64,000 nucleotides of DNA from Pseudacidobacterium ailaaui. GTDB taxonomy: Bacteria; Acidobacteriota; Terriglobia; Terriglobales; Acidobacteriaceae. The position numbers and the translations under genes were made by a program. The stretch spans positions 558,001 to 622,000 of the forward strand of contig NZ_JIAL01000001.1 of the NCBI RefSeq assembly GCF_000688455.1, read 5' to 3'. The notes beneath the pieces were generated by a model, which ran no database searches, was not told where the DNA came from, and saw nothing but the letters and a program-made list of their open reading frames with translations. How positions within the stretch are numbered: the stretch's first letter is position 1; every line of letters starts with the position of its first letter. This document shows positions 24,630 to 32,840 of this stretch, one piece after another.

Positions 24630-26105
24630 CTAAACTTCCGCGCTGGCTGGCTTGGACTCGTTTGCCTTCTGCAATTTGCTTTCTTTCACAATCTTGTTCC
24701 GCTGCGCGCGCAGCTTCAGGAATGACTTCGCCTCCTGATACAGTCGCGGAAGGTCACGGTTGGCAATCGCCTTGCTCACCACGCGCCATGCAGCCTTAGG
24801 ACGGAAATAGTACTCGTCATAAAACCGATGGACCATTTCGAGCACATATTCCTTAGGCAGCCCGGGATACTCGATATGGGCCAGCTGGTGGCCCTGGTCG
24901 TCCACCATCTGTCCGTTATTGATGATGAAGCCATGCTCTTTGGCAAATTCGTAAAACTCAGTCCCGGGATAGGCGTGGGCGATGGAAACCTGGATGGTCT
25001 CCACATCCAGCCCCTTGGCAAAATTAATCGTGTTGCGAATGGATTCCTTGGTCTCACCCGGCAGCCCCAGAATGAAGTCCCCGTGGATGGTCAGTCCCAA
25101 ATCATGACAGTCGCGCGTGAAGTCCCGGGCGCGCTCCACCGTTGCACCCTTCTTAATGTTCTTAAGGATCTGCGGATCTCCGGACTCATAGCCGACAATC
25201 AGCAGGCGGCAACCGGCATCGCGCATCGCCTTCAGCGTCTCCCGGTCAGTGGTCACACGCGATGTGCAGGACCACGTCAGCCCCAGAGGTTTCAGCTTTG
25301 AGCACAGTTCGATGGTCCGCGCCTTCTGGATATTGAAGGTATCGTCATCAAAGAAGTACTCCTTCACATGAGGAAAGAGCTCCTTGGCATGCGCCATCTC
25401 TGCGGCCACATCGTCCGTGGAACGCTTCCGCCATGCGTGCCCGGAAAGGGTCTGCGGCCACAGGCAGAAGGTGCACTGCGCCGGGCATCCGCGGGTTGAA
25501 TACAGCGAGACATAAGGATGCAGCAGAAACGGCACATTGTATTTCGTCACATCCAGGTCGCGAGCATAGACATCGGTCACCCACGGCATGGCGTCCAGAT
25601 TTTCCACCTGCGGACGATCGGGATTGTGCACCACCTTCCCGTCCTTGCGGTAGCTGATGCCTAGGATCTCCTCCAGCGGCTTCCCGTTGGCGTACTCCAC
25701 CACGGAATAATCGAACTCGCGCCGGCACACAAAATCAATGACCTCGCACTCCTTCAGCGCCCGGTCCGGTGATGTGGTGACCGGAGGCCCGACAAAGGCG
25801 ATTCGGATGTGCGGATTGGCCTGCTTAATTGCCTCTGCCAGCTTCTGGTCGCCCGTCCACCCCGGAGTGCTGGTAAACAACACCAGAAATTCGTAGCCCT
25901 TGGCTATCTCAATCGTCTCCTGCGCCGAGACGTGGTGTGGAGGCGCATCCAGCAGCCGCGAGCCTTCCAGCATCCCGGCCGGATAAGCCAGCCATACCGG
26001 ATACCAATAGGATTCAATCTCTCGCGTTGCGGGCCAGCGCGAGCTGGCGCCACCATCAAAATTCTCGAAGGAAGGCGGGTTCAGAAACAGTGTTTTTAAA
26101 GGCAT
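24630..26105 (-). CDS. hpnJ: Hopanoid-associated B12-binding radical SAM protein HpnJ
   Basis: A 491-aa cytosolic protein. The start MPLKTLFLNPPSFENFDGG is typical of HpnJ. The N-terminal third is a cobalamin-binding-like domain (LLDAPPHHVSAQ, FLVLFTSTPGW). The radical-SAM core carries STRGCPAQCTFCLWP with the CxxxCxxC [4Fe-4S] ligands, and later EYFFDDDTFNI and DFILGLPGE. HpnJ is reported to take part in bacteriohopanepolyol side-chain modification (cyclitol ether formation). No other hpn gene is in the window. A longer frame to 26132 is possible. Confidence 0.88.
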   Translation of the reverse strand: MPLKTLFLNPPSFENFDGGASSRWPATREIESYWYPVWLAYPAGMLEGSRLLDAPPHHVSAQETIEIAKGYEFLVLFTSTPGWTGDQKLAEAIKQANPHIRIAFVGPPVTTSPDRALKECEVIDFVCRREFDYSVVEYANGKPLEEILGISYRKDGKVVHNPDRPQVENLDAMPWVTDVYARDLDVTKYNVPFLLHPYVSLYSTRGCPAQCTFCLWPQTLSGHAWRKRSTDDVAAEMAHAKELFPHVKEYFFDDDTFNIQKARTIELCSKLKPLGLTWSCTSRVTTDRETLKAMRDAGCRLLIVGYESGDPQILKNIKKGATVERARDFTRDCHDLGLTIHGDFILGLPGETKESIRNTINFAKGLDVETIQVSIAHAYPGTEFYEFAKEHGFIINNGQMVDDQGHQLAHIEYPGLPKEYVLEMVHRFYDEYYFRPKAAWRVVSKAIANRDLPRLYQEAKSFLKLRAQRNKIVKESKLQKANESKPASAEV

Positions 26106-26192
26106 GTGCGTATTCTTAAGTTTATCATCCACAGTGTGCTTCCGGCGGCAGAGGTGCTTTGCCAGCCACTCCCCGCCATGTTCCGATCCTTA

Positions 26193-27508
26193 CTATTTCT
26201 GCGGTCCGGACTTCGCCCAATCTTCGATCGTTCCGATGCTGCGCATCAGGTTCAGCTCCGCACGTACCACGGCAAAATCCGCGTCCAGCATCTCCTCATA
26301 GCGCTGTCGCTCTAGAATGCGGGCCTGCTGCTCGTCTTTGGGCGTCAGCAGCGGGGCGCCCGGGGACCCGCTCCCCTGCTCCAGTTGGGTCGTCAGCGCC
26401 TCAAGCTGCTCCTGGGCCAGCTCCGCCTGCAACTGGGCCACACGCTGCTGGGCCCGCAGTTCGGCCAGGCTCCGCTGCATCTGCAGGATCTGCTCGTTCA
26501 CCTGGTTGCGTGTCTGGTCGGCTTCTGCTGCCGCATGTGCGGCCTCTGCCGCGGACCGCTGCTGCCTGGACTTGAGGGAAGCATCAAACAACGGCACCCG
26601 GATCTGAATGCCCACATTGAAGTTGTTGTATTGAAAGCTGCGGAAATACTGGTCGTAGTTATTAAACTTGGCAAACAAACTGTAATCCGCGCCAAAGGAA
26701 AGCTGGGGACGGAAGGTCTGCCTTGAATCGCCGAACGCAACGTACATTTTGGATTTTGCATTGGCTTCTGCCGCCTGGATTCCGGCATTCAGCATCCCTG
26801 CCCGCCGCCCCAGGTCCGTCGCCTGCAGAAAATCCGGGCCGCGGGAATGCTGCGGCTGTCGGTAATAAAGCTTGAAGGCGCCAGTCCGGTAAGGTGTGCC
26901 AGTTGCTGCCGCAAAGATTGTGCCTCGTTCTCCAGATGAATGCGCTTGAGGGTAATCTGCGCCGCCGTCAGTTCCGCCCTGGTCAGTTCCGTGCGACCAT
27001 CCACCCCGGCGAGCACGCGATCCTGTTCGATGCTCACGAGTTTATCGGCATATTGCTTCTCCTGGTCCAGCGCGGCCATCTCGTTCTGGGTCTTGTCTAG
27101 TTGCGCATAATCAAGCGCTGTGTCCAGAATCACCTGCTGCCGGCTGTCTTTCAGGTTCAGCTCCGCTGCCCGCAATGCAGCACGCGCCGAGCGGACGTAA
27201 TCCGGCTGGGAAAAGGTGAAAAGCAGCGACTGGGAGGTGACATTGAAGACCGAAGGCTCGCCCAGAGGAAAGCCGTAAGAATATCCCAGGCTGGAACCCA
27301 GCATCAGGTTCGGAATGTAAGCATCTTTGGCCTCGGTCAGTCCGGCCGCCGCCCGCATCACATCTGCCTGCGCCATGCGGACCTGCGCACTGTTCCGCAG
27401 CGCCAGGTCCACCACCGTATACAGCGAGACCTGGGCCTGCATCCGGAAGGAGACGAGCAGCCAGAAGCATAGCGCCATCCATCCGGTTTGTCGCCGCTTT
27501 AATTGCAA
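26193..27508 (-). pseudogene. TolC-family outer-membrane efflux protein, split by a frameshift
   Basis: Two adjacent frames together make one TolC-like protein of about 438 residues. The first part has a Sec signal peptide (MQLKRRQTGW then a hydrophobic core ending FRMQAQ) from a TTG at 27508 preceded by GAGAGG, then VVDLALRNSAQVRMAQADV and LGYSYGFPLGE. The second part resumes with MLNAGIQAAEANAK, FGADYSLFAKFNNYDQ and the coiled-coil region AAEAAHAAAEADQTRN. Around 26835-26842 one base is missing relative to an intact reading (SIPAA-x-DFLQATDLGRRAG). It could be a sequencing or assembly error, or a true inactivation. Confidence 0.75.
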
Positions 27509-27548
27509 TGACCCTCTCTCATGAAGTACAAGTTTTGATTTTATCTGC

Positions 27549-28517
27549 TTATCTTCCACTGTTGGTGGCCTGCGCGGCCGGCAGGTAGTCCTTGGCCAGG
27601 CCCTGCGCTTCGGCAAGCTGCTGCTGCGCCCCCTGCGGATCACCGAGCGCCATCAGCACCTTGCTCAACTGCATCCGGACCTGAAAGGCCGGGGCCCCTT
27701 CTGATTTGTTTGGCGAAGCCAGATACTGCTCCATGAGCTGCCGTGCCAGGGGCAGATCGCGTCCCGCCCGCAGCAGCACGGAAGCGCCATCCGCCAGGGC
27801 CACTCCATGCCTTGTGTCTGCCGCCGCCCCGGCCCGCACGGCCTGCTCCATTGCGTCCCACCGTTGCCGGCGCCGATAAAAAGAGGCCAGGTCCATCCAT
27901 GCCTCTGCAGGATCTTTCTCTGCGGCAACGGCGGCTTTGTATTCCTGCTCGGCCCGAGTAAAGTCCTTCTGCTCTTCCGCCATCCGGGCACGCAGGGTGT
28001 GGGCGCGACCAGGAGCAAAGGCCTCAAGCTGTTGCGCCGTGCGTCCGGCCTTGTCCAATCCCCCGCCTACCATCGCGGGCGCATCCACGTAAAATTCCCC
28101 CAGATCAGAAAGCGCTTCGGCATTGCGCGGATCCAGCCTCACCGCCGTCTCAAATTCCTGGCGCACCTGACGCGCCATCCTGAATGCCGCAACAAAATTC
28201 ACACGGTCGGCCTTCTCCCCCAGGGCGCGCCCCAGCCAGAGATGATAATTGCTGTTTTCCGGTGCCAGCCCGACTGCAGATTGGCAGGCGTGGATGGCCT
28301 TGTCCCACTGCTCCTCCTGCAAATAAAAGCGGCACTGCAGATTGTATGCCTCGGCATTCTGCGGCTGGCTGGAAAGCACCAGGTTCAGCGCATTCAGTCC
28401 CTCATTGGCATGTCCATGGTCCAGGTCACGACGCACCGTGTCCAGAACATCGGCCTTGGCCATAGCGCAAACACACAGCAGCAGGCTGAAAGACAGGAAA
28501 CGAAACAAGCTTCTCAT
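27549..28517 (-). CDS. Exported TPR-repeat protein
   Basis: A 322-aa protein with a signal peptide (MRSLFRFLSFSLLLCVCAMAKA). The rest is helical repeats with TPR spacing, for example AEAYNLQCRFYLQEEQWDKA, NSNYHLWLGRALGEKA and NAEALSDLGEFYVDAP. TPR proteins mediate protein-protein contacts. The ATG directly follows the stop of the membrane-fusion gene, and the tolC gene begins 40 bases later, so it is the middle gene of an envelope-export operon. It may organise the adaptor and outer-membrane channel in the periplasm. Confidence 0.8.
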   Translation of the reverse strand: MRSLFRFLSFSLLLCVCAMAKADVLDTVRRDLDHGHANEGLNALNLVLSSQPQNAEAYNLQCRFYLQEEQWDKAIHACQSAVGLAPENSNYHLWLGRALGEKADRVNFVAAFRMARQVRQEFETAVRLDPRNAEALSDLGEFYVDAPAMVGGGLDKAGRTAQQLEAFAPGRAHTLRARMAEEQKDFTRAEQEYKAAVAAEKDPAEAWMDLASFYRRRQRWDAMEQAVRAGAAADTRHGVALADGASVLLRAGRDLPLARQLMEQYLASPNKSEGAPAFQVRMQLSKVLMALGDPQGAQQQLAEAQGLAKDYLPAAQATNSGR

Positions 28518-29762
28518 TTACCGCAGCACATTCACTGAGGCGCCATCACTGAGCGGCTGGCCATTGGTCGTGCCTAACGCAATGGTGTCGCCTTCGCTGA
28601 GTCCGGACAGGACCTCGATTTGTGTAAGATTGGAGGCCCCCGTCTTCACCTGCGCGCGATGAAGCGTGCCGTCTACAACCTTGTAGACATAAAACTTTCC
28701 CTGCTCCGTGTGCAGGGCGTCGCGCGGAACATTCAAGACATTGGCCGCATCAGAAATTGTTACCGATACAGTTACATTTGTGTTGGGCAGCAGGGTCCCG
28801 TCGGCATCGTCAATGGCGATCACCGCCTGGCCTACGTTGCGTGTCTCCTGATAGCGGATGATGGTCGAAGGCACCCTTTCAATATGTCCATGCCACTCCG
28901 CTCCCGGCTTTGCGTCCCACTGAATCCGGACCGGTAGTCCTGGTTTCAGCCGCCCGACCTCAGGCTCATCGAAATAGGCCAGCACCTGCATCTTGTGCAG
29001 GTCCGCCATCTCCAGCAGCGTCTTTCCCTGTTCCACAAACTCTGTTGCCTGGGAAGGAATCGAATAAACTGTCCCCGGGAAAGGCGCTTTTACATTGGCC
29101 TGGTCGACCACCTGCTGGGCCGCCGCATAGGCCGCCTGCGCATCGGTCAGAACGGCCCTGGCGTGAGCAAGGTCCGTAGGTCCGTAGCGCGCAGTCTTCT
29201 TCTGTTCCAGCACCGCCAGCGAATTGCTGGCCGCCGTCAGCCTGTTCCTGGCCGCGGCCACTTCCGCGGCCGAGGCTGCTCCCTGCATCTGCAGCTTCTC
29301 CAGCGCCGCCAGGCTGCTCTGCGCCTGCTCCTGCTCCATCTTTGCCGACTGGATCTGCCCATTCAAAGAAAGCATCTCTTCCTGTGTGCCCCCTTTGACC
29401 GTAGCATCATAAGCGGCCTGGGCACCTTTTAAGTTGGCCAGCGCAGCTGCCAGCCGGGCGTGGGCATCGGTGTCATCCATGGAAAGCAGCAGTTTGCCTT
29501 GGGCCACCTTGTCGCCTTCATGCACATACACCGCCTTGATGACTCCCGGAAACGGTGCCGTCGCTTCAAAGTTGTCGACTGGTTCTACCACACCATTTGT
29601 ACTGGTCGTGCTCTTCAGGCTGCTGCGTACCACCGTCGCCGCGCGCACAGGCAGTGTCGTGCGCGTCATTCGGTGGGCCAGATAAAACACCACAAGAAGC
29701 AGCAGGATTGCGCCTGTCCAAAGCCGTCCGCTGGGCACCGTTGTCGTTCGTTGTGTAGCCAT
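28518..29762 (-). CDS. Periplasmic adaptor (membrane-fusion protein), RND/ABC efflux type
   Basis: A 414-aa HlyD/AcrA-family protein. One N-terminal membrane anchor (WTGAILLLLVVFYLAH), a lipoyl half-motif (TAPFPGVIKAVYVHEGDKVAQG), a long alpha-helical hairpin rich in Ala/Gln, the second lipoyl half (VKAPFPGTVYSIPSQAT), then a beta-barrel and membrane-proximal domain. It is the first gene of an operon with a TPR protein and a TolC-like channel. No inner-membrane pump gene is next to it, so the pump must be elsewhere. Confidence 0.88.
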   Translation of the reverse strand: MATQRTTTVPSGRLWTGAILLLLVVFYLAHRMTRTTLPVRAATVVRSSLKSTTSTNGVVEPVDNFEATAPFPGVIKAVYVHEGDKVAQGKLLLSMDDTDAHARLAAALANLKGAQAAYDATVKGGTQEEMLSLNGQIQSAKMEQEQAQSSLAALEKLQMQGAASAAEVAAARNRLTAASNSLAVLEQKKTARYGPTDLAHARAVLTDAQAAYAAAQQVVDQANVKAPFPGTVYSIPSQATEFVEQGKTLLEMADLHKMQVLAYFDEPEVGRLKPGLPVRIQWDAKPGAEWHGHIERVPSTIIRYQETRNVGQAVIAIDDADGTLLPNTNVTVSVTISDAANVLNVPRDALHTEQGKFYVYKVVDGTLHRAQVKTGASNLTQIEVLSGLSEGDTIALGTTNGQPLSDGASVNVLR

Positions 29763-29848
29763 CCTTGACCAGAGGTCAGTATATAAGACTCAATCCAGCG
29801 CCAACTGGTGGCAGAAATTTCGTGCTCCCTCTGCTCTAGAATGGAAAT

Positions 29849-30247
29849 ATGGCTCTTTCCGAACGCTATACCGATGAGCACGCCAAAGCGGGCCTCGACT
29901 TTGCTTTCCCTGAAATTGAAACCTGGAAGAACCAGTTTCCCGGCTATGAAATCGTAATCGACGATCCTGAATTTACTTCGGTCTGTCCCAAAACCGGTCT
30001 TCCTGACTTCGGCGTCATTACGCTCCGCTACATGCCCCGGGACCTGTGCCTGGAGCTGAAGTCCTACAAGGAATATCTATTCTGCTATCGCAATCTGGGC
30101 ATCTTTCAGGAAAACGTGGTCAATCGCGTCCTCGAAGACGTGGTCAAAGCCTGCCATCCGGTGTGGGCCATCGTCAAAGGCGAGTTCCGCCCCCGCGGCG
30201 GCATCTCCACCACCGTTGAGGCCCGCTGGCCACGCCCGAAAGAGTAA
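29849..30247 (+). CDS. queF: NADPH-dependent 7-cyano-7-deazaguanine reductase
   Basis: A 132-aa single-domain (type I) QueF that reduces preQ0 to preQ1 in queuosine synthesis. Catalytic Cys46 lies in FTSVCPKTGLPDFG together with Asp53, and the QueF motif ELKSYKEYLFCYRN provides the NADPH-binding residues. Length is normal for the short form. No preQ1 riboswitch is visible in the 86-base leader. It is divergent from the efflux adaptor operon and upstream of an MFS gene, which I do not link functionally. Confidence 0.96.
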   Translation: MALSERYTDEHAKAGLDFAFPEIETWKNQFPGYEIVIDDPEFTSVCPKTGLPDFGVITLRYMPRDLCLELKSYKEYLFCYRNLGIFQENVVNRVLEDVVKACHPVWAIVKGEFRPRGGISTTVEARWPRPKE

Positions 30248-30385
30248 TTTCTCCTTCTTCCCGACTCGCCTGCACAGCACCGCAGGAAGAAGCCAACACT
30301 CCCGCCAGGCGGGCGGGTGCTACAAGACCAGGGCTGATTGCAGCCCTGCTCCGCCTTTCTTCCCTGTTATTCTGCCATCACCTGT

Positions 30386-31618
30386 ATGCCGTCCAGACCC
30401 ACTGCCGTGCACACCGCCGCAACCGCTCTTTTCCTGTTGACCTGTCTGAACCTGTTTAATTTTATTGACCGCTATGTGTTGCCCGGGGTCCAGCCCCTTA
30501 TCCAGAAAGAATTCTCCGCCACCGACGCCCAGATGGGCCTGCTCACGTCCGCCTTCTTCTTTACCTACATGGTCGCCGCCCCATTCACCGGATGGCTCGG
30601 GGACCGCTTTCCGCGCCGTCCCCTCATCGTCGCCGGAGCGCTTCTCTGGAGCGCCGCCACTCTTCTCACCGCAACCGTGCACAGCTACCAGACGCTGCTG
30701 CTGCGCCATGCCCTGGTCGGGATCGGTGAAGCGACCTTCAGCATCTTCGCCCCGGCCCTGCTCTCGGATTTCTACCCTGAGATCGACCGGAACCGGGTCC
30801 TCAGCATCTTCTACATCACCATTCCCGTTGGTGCCGCCCTGGGCTACCTTTCTGGTGGCGTGCTGGGGGAGCATTATGGATGGCGCGTTCCCTTCTTCAT
30901 CGCTGCGCTCCCCGGAGGATTCATCGCCGCGGCCTTCTGGTTTTTTATCAAAGAGCCGCCCCGCGGAAGCAGCGATGAGCTCCGCCCCACCTTCGACCGC
31001 TCTTCCCTTCGCGGTCTCTTCCGCAATCCTGCCTTCTGGACCGCCACTCTGGGTATGGCCATGTGGACCTTCGCCGTCGGCGGAATCTCCACTTTCCTGC
31101 CGACCTTTTTCGTCCGCTTCGGAGGCTACTCCGTTGCCGCCGCAGGTATCGTGACCGGCGCCATTACCGCCATCGACGGGCTGATCGGCACCATTCTGGG
31201 TGGATGGATCGGCCACCGCTGGGTCCGCAAAAACCATCGCGCCCTTTATCTCATCTCGGCCTGGAGCATGGCGATTGCTATACCCGCCTGCGCCGCCACC
31301 CTTTTCGGACCGCATTCCTGGCTGGTCCCCGGGGCCTTTGCCGCTGAACTGCTGCTCTTCCTGAACAATGGCCCGCTCAATGCCTGCCTGGTCAACTCGG
31401 TGGCTGCTTCCATCCGCTCTTCAGCCATCGCCATCAACCTGTTTATGATTCACGCACTCGGAGACGCCTTCTCTCCCCGCCTGATTGGCCGCGTTTCCGA
31501 TGCGACCTCTTCGCTGCGCACCGGCATGGGCATGACCCTCATCGCCCTGGGCCTTGCCTCGGCCATCTTGTTTCTGGGATCACGCTTTGCCCCCACACTA
31601 CCGGAAAGCGGATCTTAA
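30386..31618 (+). CDS. MFS transporter, spinster-like
   Basis: A 410-aa inner-membrane carrier with 12 predicted spans. Start MPSRPTAVHTAATALFLL is chosen over the longer frame from 30338. Motif A-like loop GWLGDRFPRRPLIV follows span 2, and LNLFNFIDRYVLPGVQPLI is typical of the spinster/sphingolipid-transporter-like group. Substrate cannot be told. It ends with a 4-base overlap with the convergent DppC-like gene. Confidence 0.88.
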   Translation: MPSRPTAVHTAATALFLLTCLNLFNFIDRYVLPGVQPLIQKEFSATDAQMGLLTSAFFFTYMVAAPFTGWLGDRFPRRPLIVAGALLWSAATLLTATVHSYQTLLLRHALVGIGEATFSIFAPALLSDFYPEIDRNRVLSIFYITIPVGAALGYLSGGVLGEHYGWRVPFFIAALPGGFIAAAFWFFIKEPPRGSSDELRPTFDRSSLRGLFRNPAFWTATLGMAMWTFAVGGISTFLPTFFVRFGGYSVAAAGIVTGAITAIDGLIGTILGGWIGHRWVRKNHRALYLISAWSMAIAIPACAATLFGPHSWLVPGAFAAELLLFLNNGPLNACLVNSVAASIRSSAIAINLFMIHALGDAFSPRLIGRVSDATSSLRTGMGMTLIALGLASAILFLGSRFAPTLPESGS

Positions 31619-32493
31619 AGCCCGGCGCTCATCCGCGTCCTTGGGTCGAGATAGTCTCGCAATGCGTCTCCCAGAAAATTAAACGAGAGTACGCACAGCA
31701 TCACCGCAATCGCAGGGAAGACCACCAGGTGCGGCGCATCGAACAAATGCGACCGGGCATCGTTCAGCATTGCACCCCAGCTCGCCGCTGGCGGTGGCAC
31801 TCCAAGACCCAGAAAGCTCAGCGTGGCCTCCGCCAGCACTGTTCCTGCCATTCCGATGGCTGCCTGCACAATCACCGGCTGCATGATATTCGGCAGAATA
31901 TGCCGCGCAAAGATGCGCAGATCGCTGGCCCCCAGCGCCCGCGCTGCTTCTACATATTCACGCTCTCGTGCCGCCAGCACCTGCGCCCGCACCAGACGCG
32001 CATATCCCACCCAGCCACCAATGGAAAGCGCAAAAATCAGGTTCATCAGACCGGGCCCCAGAAACGCAACAAAGGCGATTGCCAGCAGGATCCCCGGCAT
32101 TGCCAGGAATGCGTTCATCAAAAAAGTATTCAGCACCGTATCCAGAATGCCGCCGTAGTATCCGGCCAGGCCCCCGGCAACCAGTCCCAGCAGCAGCGAA
32201 CAGGCCACCACCGAGGTTGCCACCAGCAGGGACAGCCTCGCCCCGTAGAGCGTGCGGGAAAAAATGTCCCGCCCCAGTTCATCGGTACCGAACCAGTGTG
32301 CGTGGTCGGGTCCCGCCAGTCGATGGTTCAGATCAATGACTGCCGGATCATAGGGGGTGATCCAGGGAGCGGCCAGCGCGGTGACTACAAAAAACACCAG
32401 CAGTACGGCTCCAATCACGGCCAGCGGCTGGCGCCGAAACCTCTCTCCCATGGAAAAGTCAGCCAAAGAAAAAGAGTAGCAAATACCCGGCAT
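31615..32493 (-). CDS. ABC transporter permease, DppC/OppC family
   Basis: A 292-aa inner-membrane protein with an N-terminal OppC-like extension (RFRRQPLAVIGAVLLV), the NDHxxGTDxxGRD-like sequence HAHWFGTDELGRDIFSR, and the EAA loop REYVEAARALGASDLRIF that contacts the ATPase. About six spans are present, as in peptide/nickel permeases. No DppB, ATPase or binding protein is adjacent, so it is an orphan here; an upstream partner is not seen. An internal ATG at 32451 is an alternative start. Confidence 0.85.
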   Translation of the reverse strand: MPGICYSFSLADFSMGERFRRQPLAVIGAVLLVFFVVTALAAPWITPYDPAVIDLNHRLAGPDHAHWFGTDELGRDIFSRTLYGARLSLLVATSVVACSLLLGLVAGGLAGYYGGILDTVLNTFLMNAFLAMPGILLAIAFVAFLGPGLMNLIFALSIGGWVGYARLVRAQVLAAREREYVEAARALGASDLRIFARHILPNIMQPVIVQAAIGMAGTVLAEATLSFLGLGVPPPAASWGAMLNDARSHLFDAPHLVVFPAIAVMLCVLSFNFLGDALRDYLDPRTRMSAGL

Positions 32494-32575
32494 TCGTCTT
32501 CTTTATCCCCCACATTTTTTGCGGACATTTGTCCCGGATTTTCCACAAAGAAATCCATTTGCCGCTCTCTCGATA

Positions 32576-32607
32576 TTGACAGGCCTCCGCCCTCCCCCGG
32601 TTAAATA
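32576..32607 (+). promoter_or_regulatory. Promoter-like element ahead of the first TonB receptor
   Basis: A perfect TTGACA at 32576-32581 is followed after 19 bases by TTAAAT (32601-32606) in a GC-rich background. The spacing is slightly long. It would give a leader of about 230 bases before the TonB receptor start. Confidence 0.45.
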
Positions 32608-32611
32608 AAAG

Positions 32612-32840
32612 AAAGGCCTGTCCTCGACAGTGACTCGCGGAACCACTTCATACCTGGGTTCGGAATCTGCGTATCGGGCCTTTCGTCCGGAAGACCGGTC
32701 CGGGGCCTGGAGGCATGATCCGGCCATCTGGGTACGGCTGAAGTGGGATGGCTGCTGCACCGTCTCAGTCCCACGCGTGACAAGGTAAATTTGCATCGCT
32801 TTTAACTTCCTCAGGGATACTCAGGAACAAGGAAAAACCC
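32612..32840 (+). promoter_or_regulatory. Structured 5' leader with two mutually exclusive helices (candidate cis-regulatory RNA)
   Basis: CCACTTCA (32643-32650) pairs with TGAAGTGG (32739-32746), and the adjacent TACC (32651-32654) pairs with GGTA (32731-32734), giving 12 base pairs around a 4-base bulge. The 3' strand overlaps GTGGGA (32743-32748), which alternatively pairs with TCCCAC (32769-32774), with CTG/CAG continuing the second stem. The two states cannot coexist. An AAGGA ribosome site precedes ATG 32841. I cannot match it to a known riboswitch class. Confidence 0.5.

Noticed and set aside
29763-29848. Search for a preQ1 riboswitch before queF
   Set aside because: No compact pseudoknot-like pattern or A-rich tail was visible in the 86 bases.
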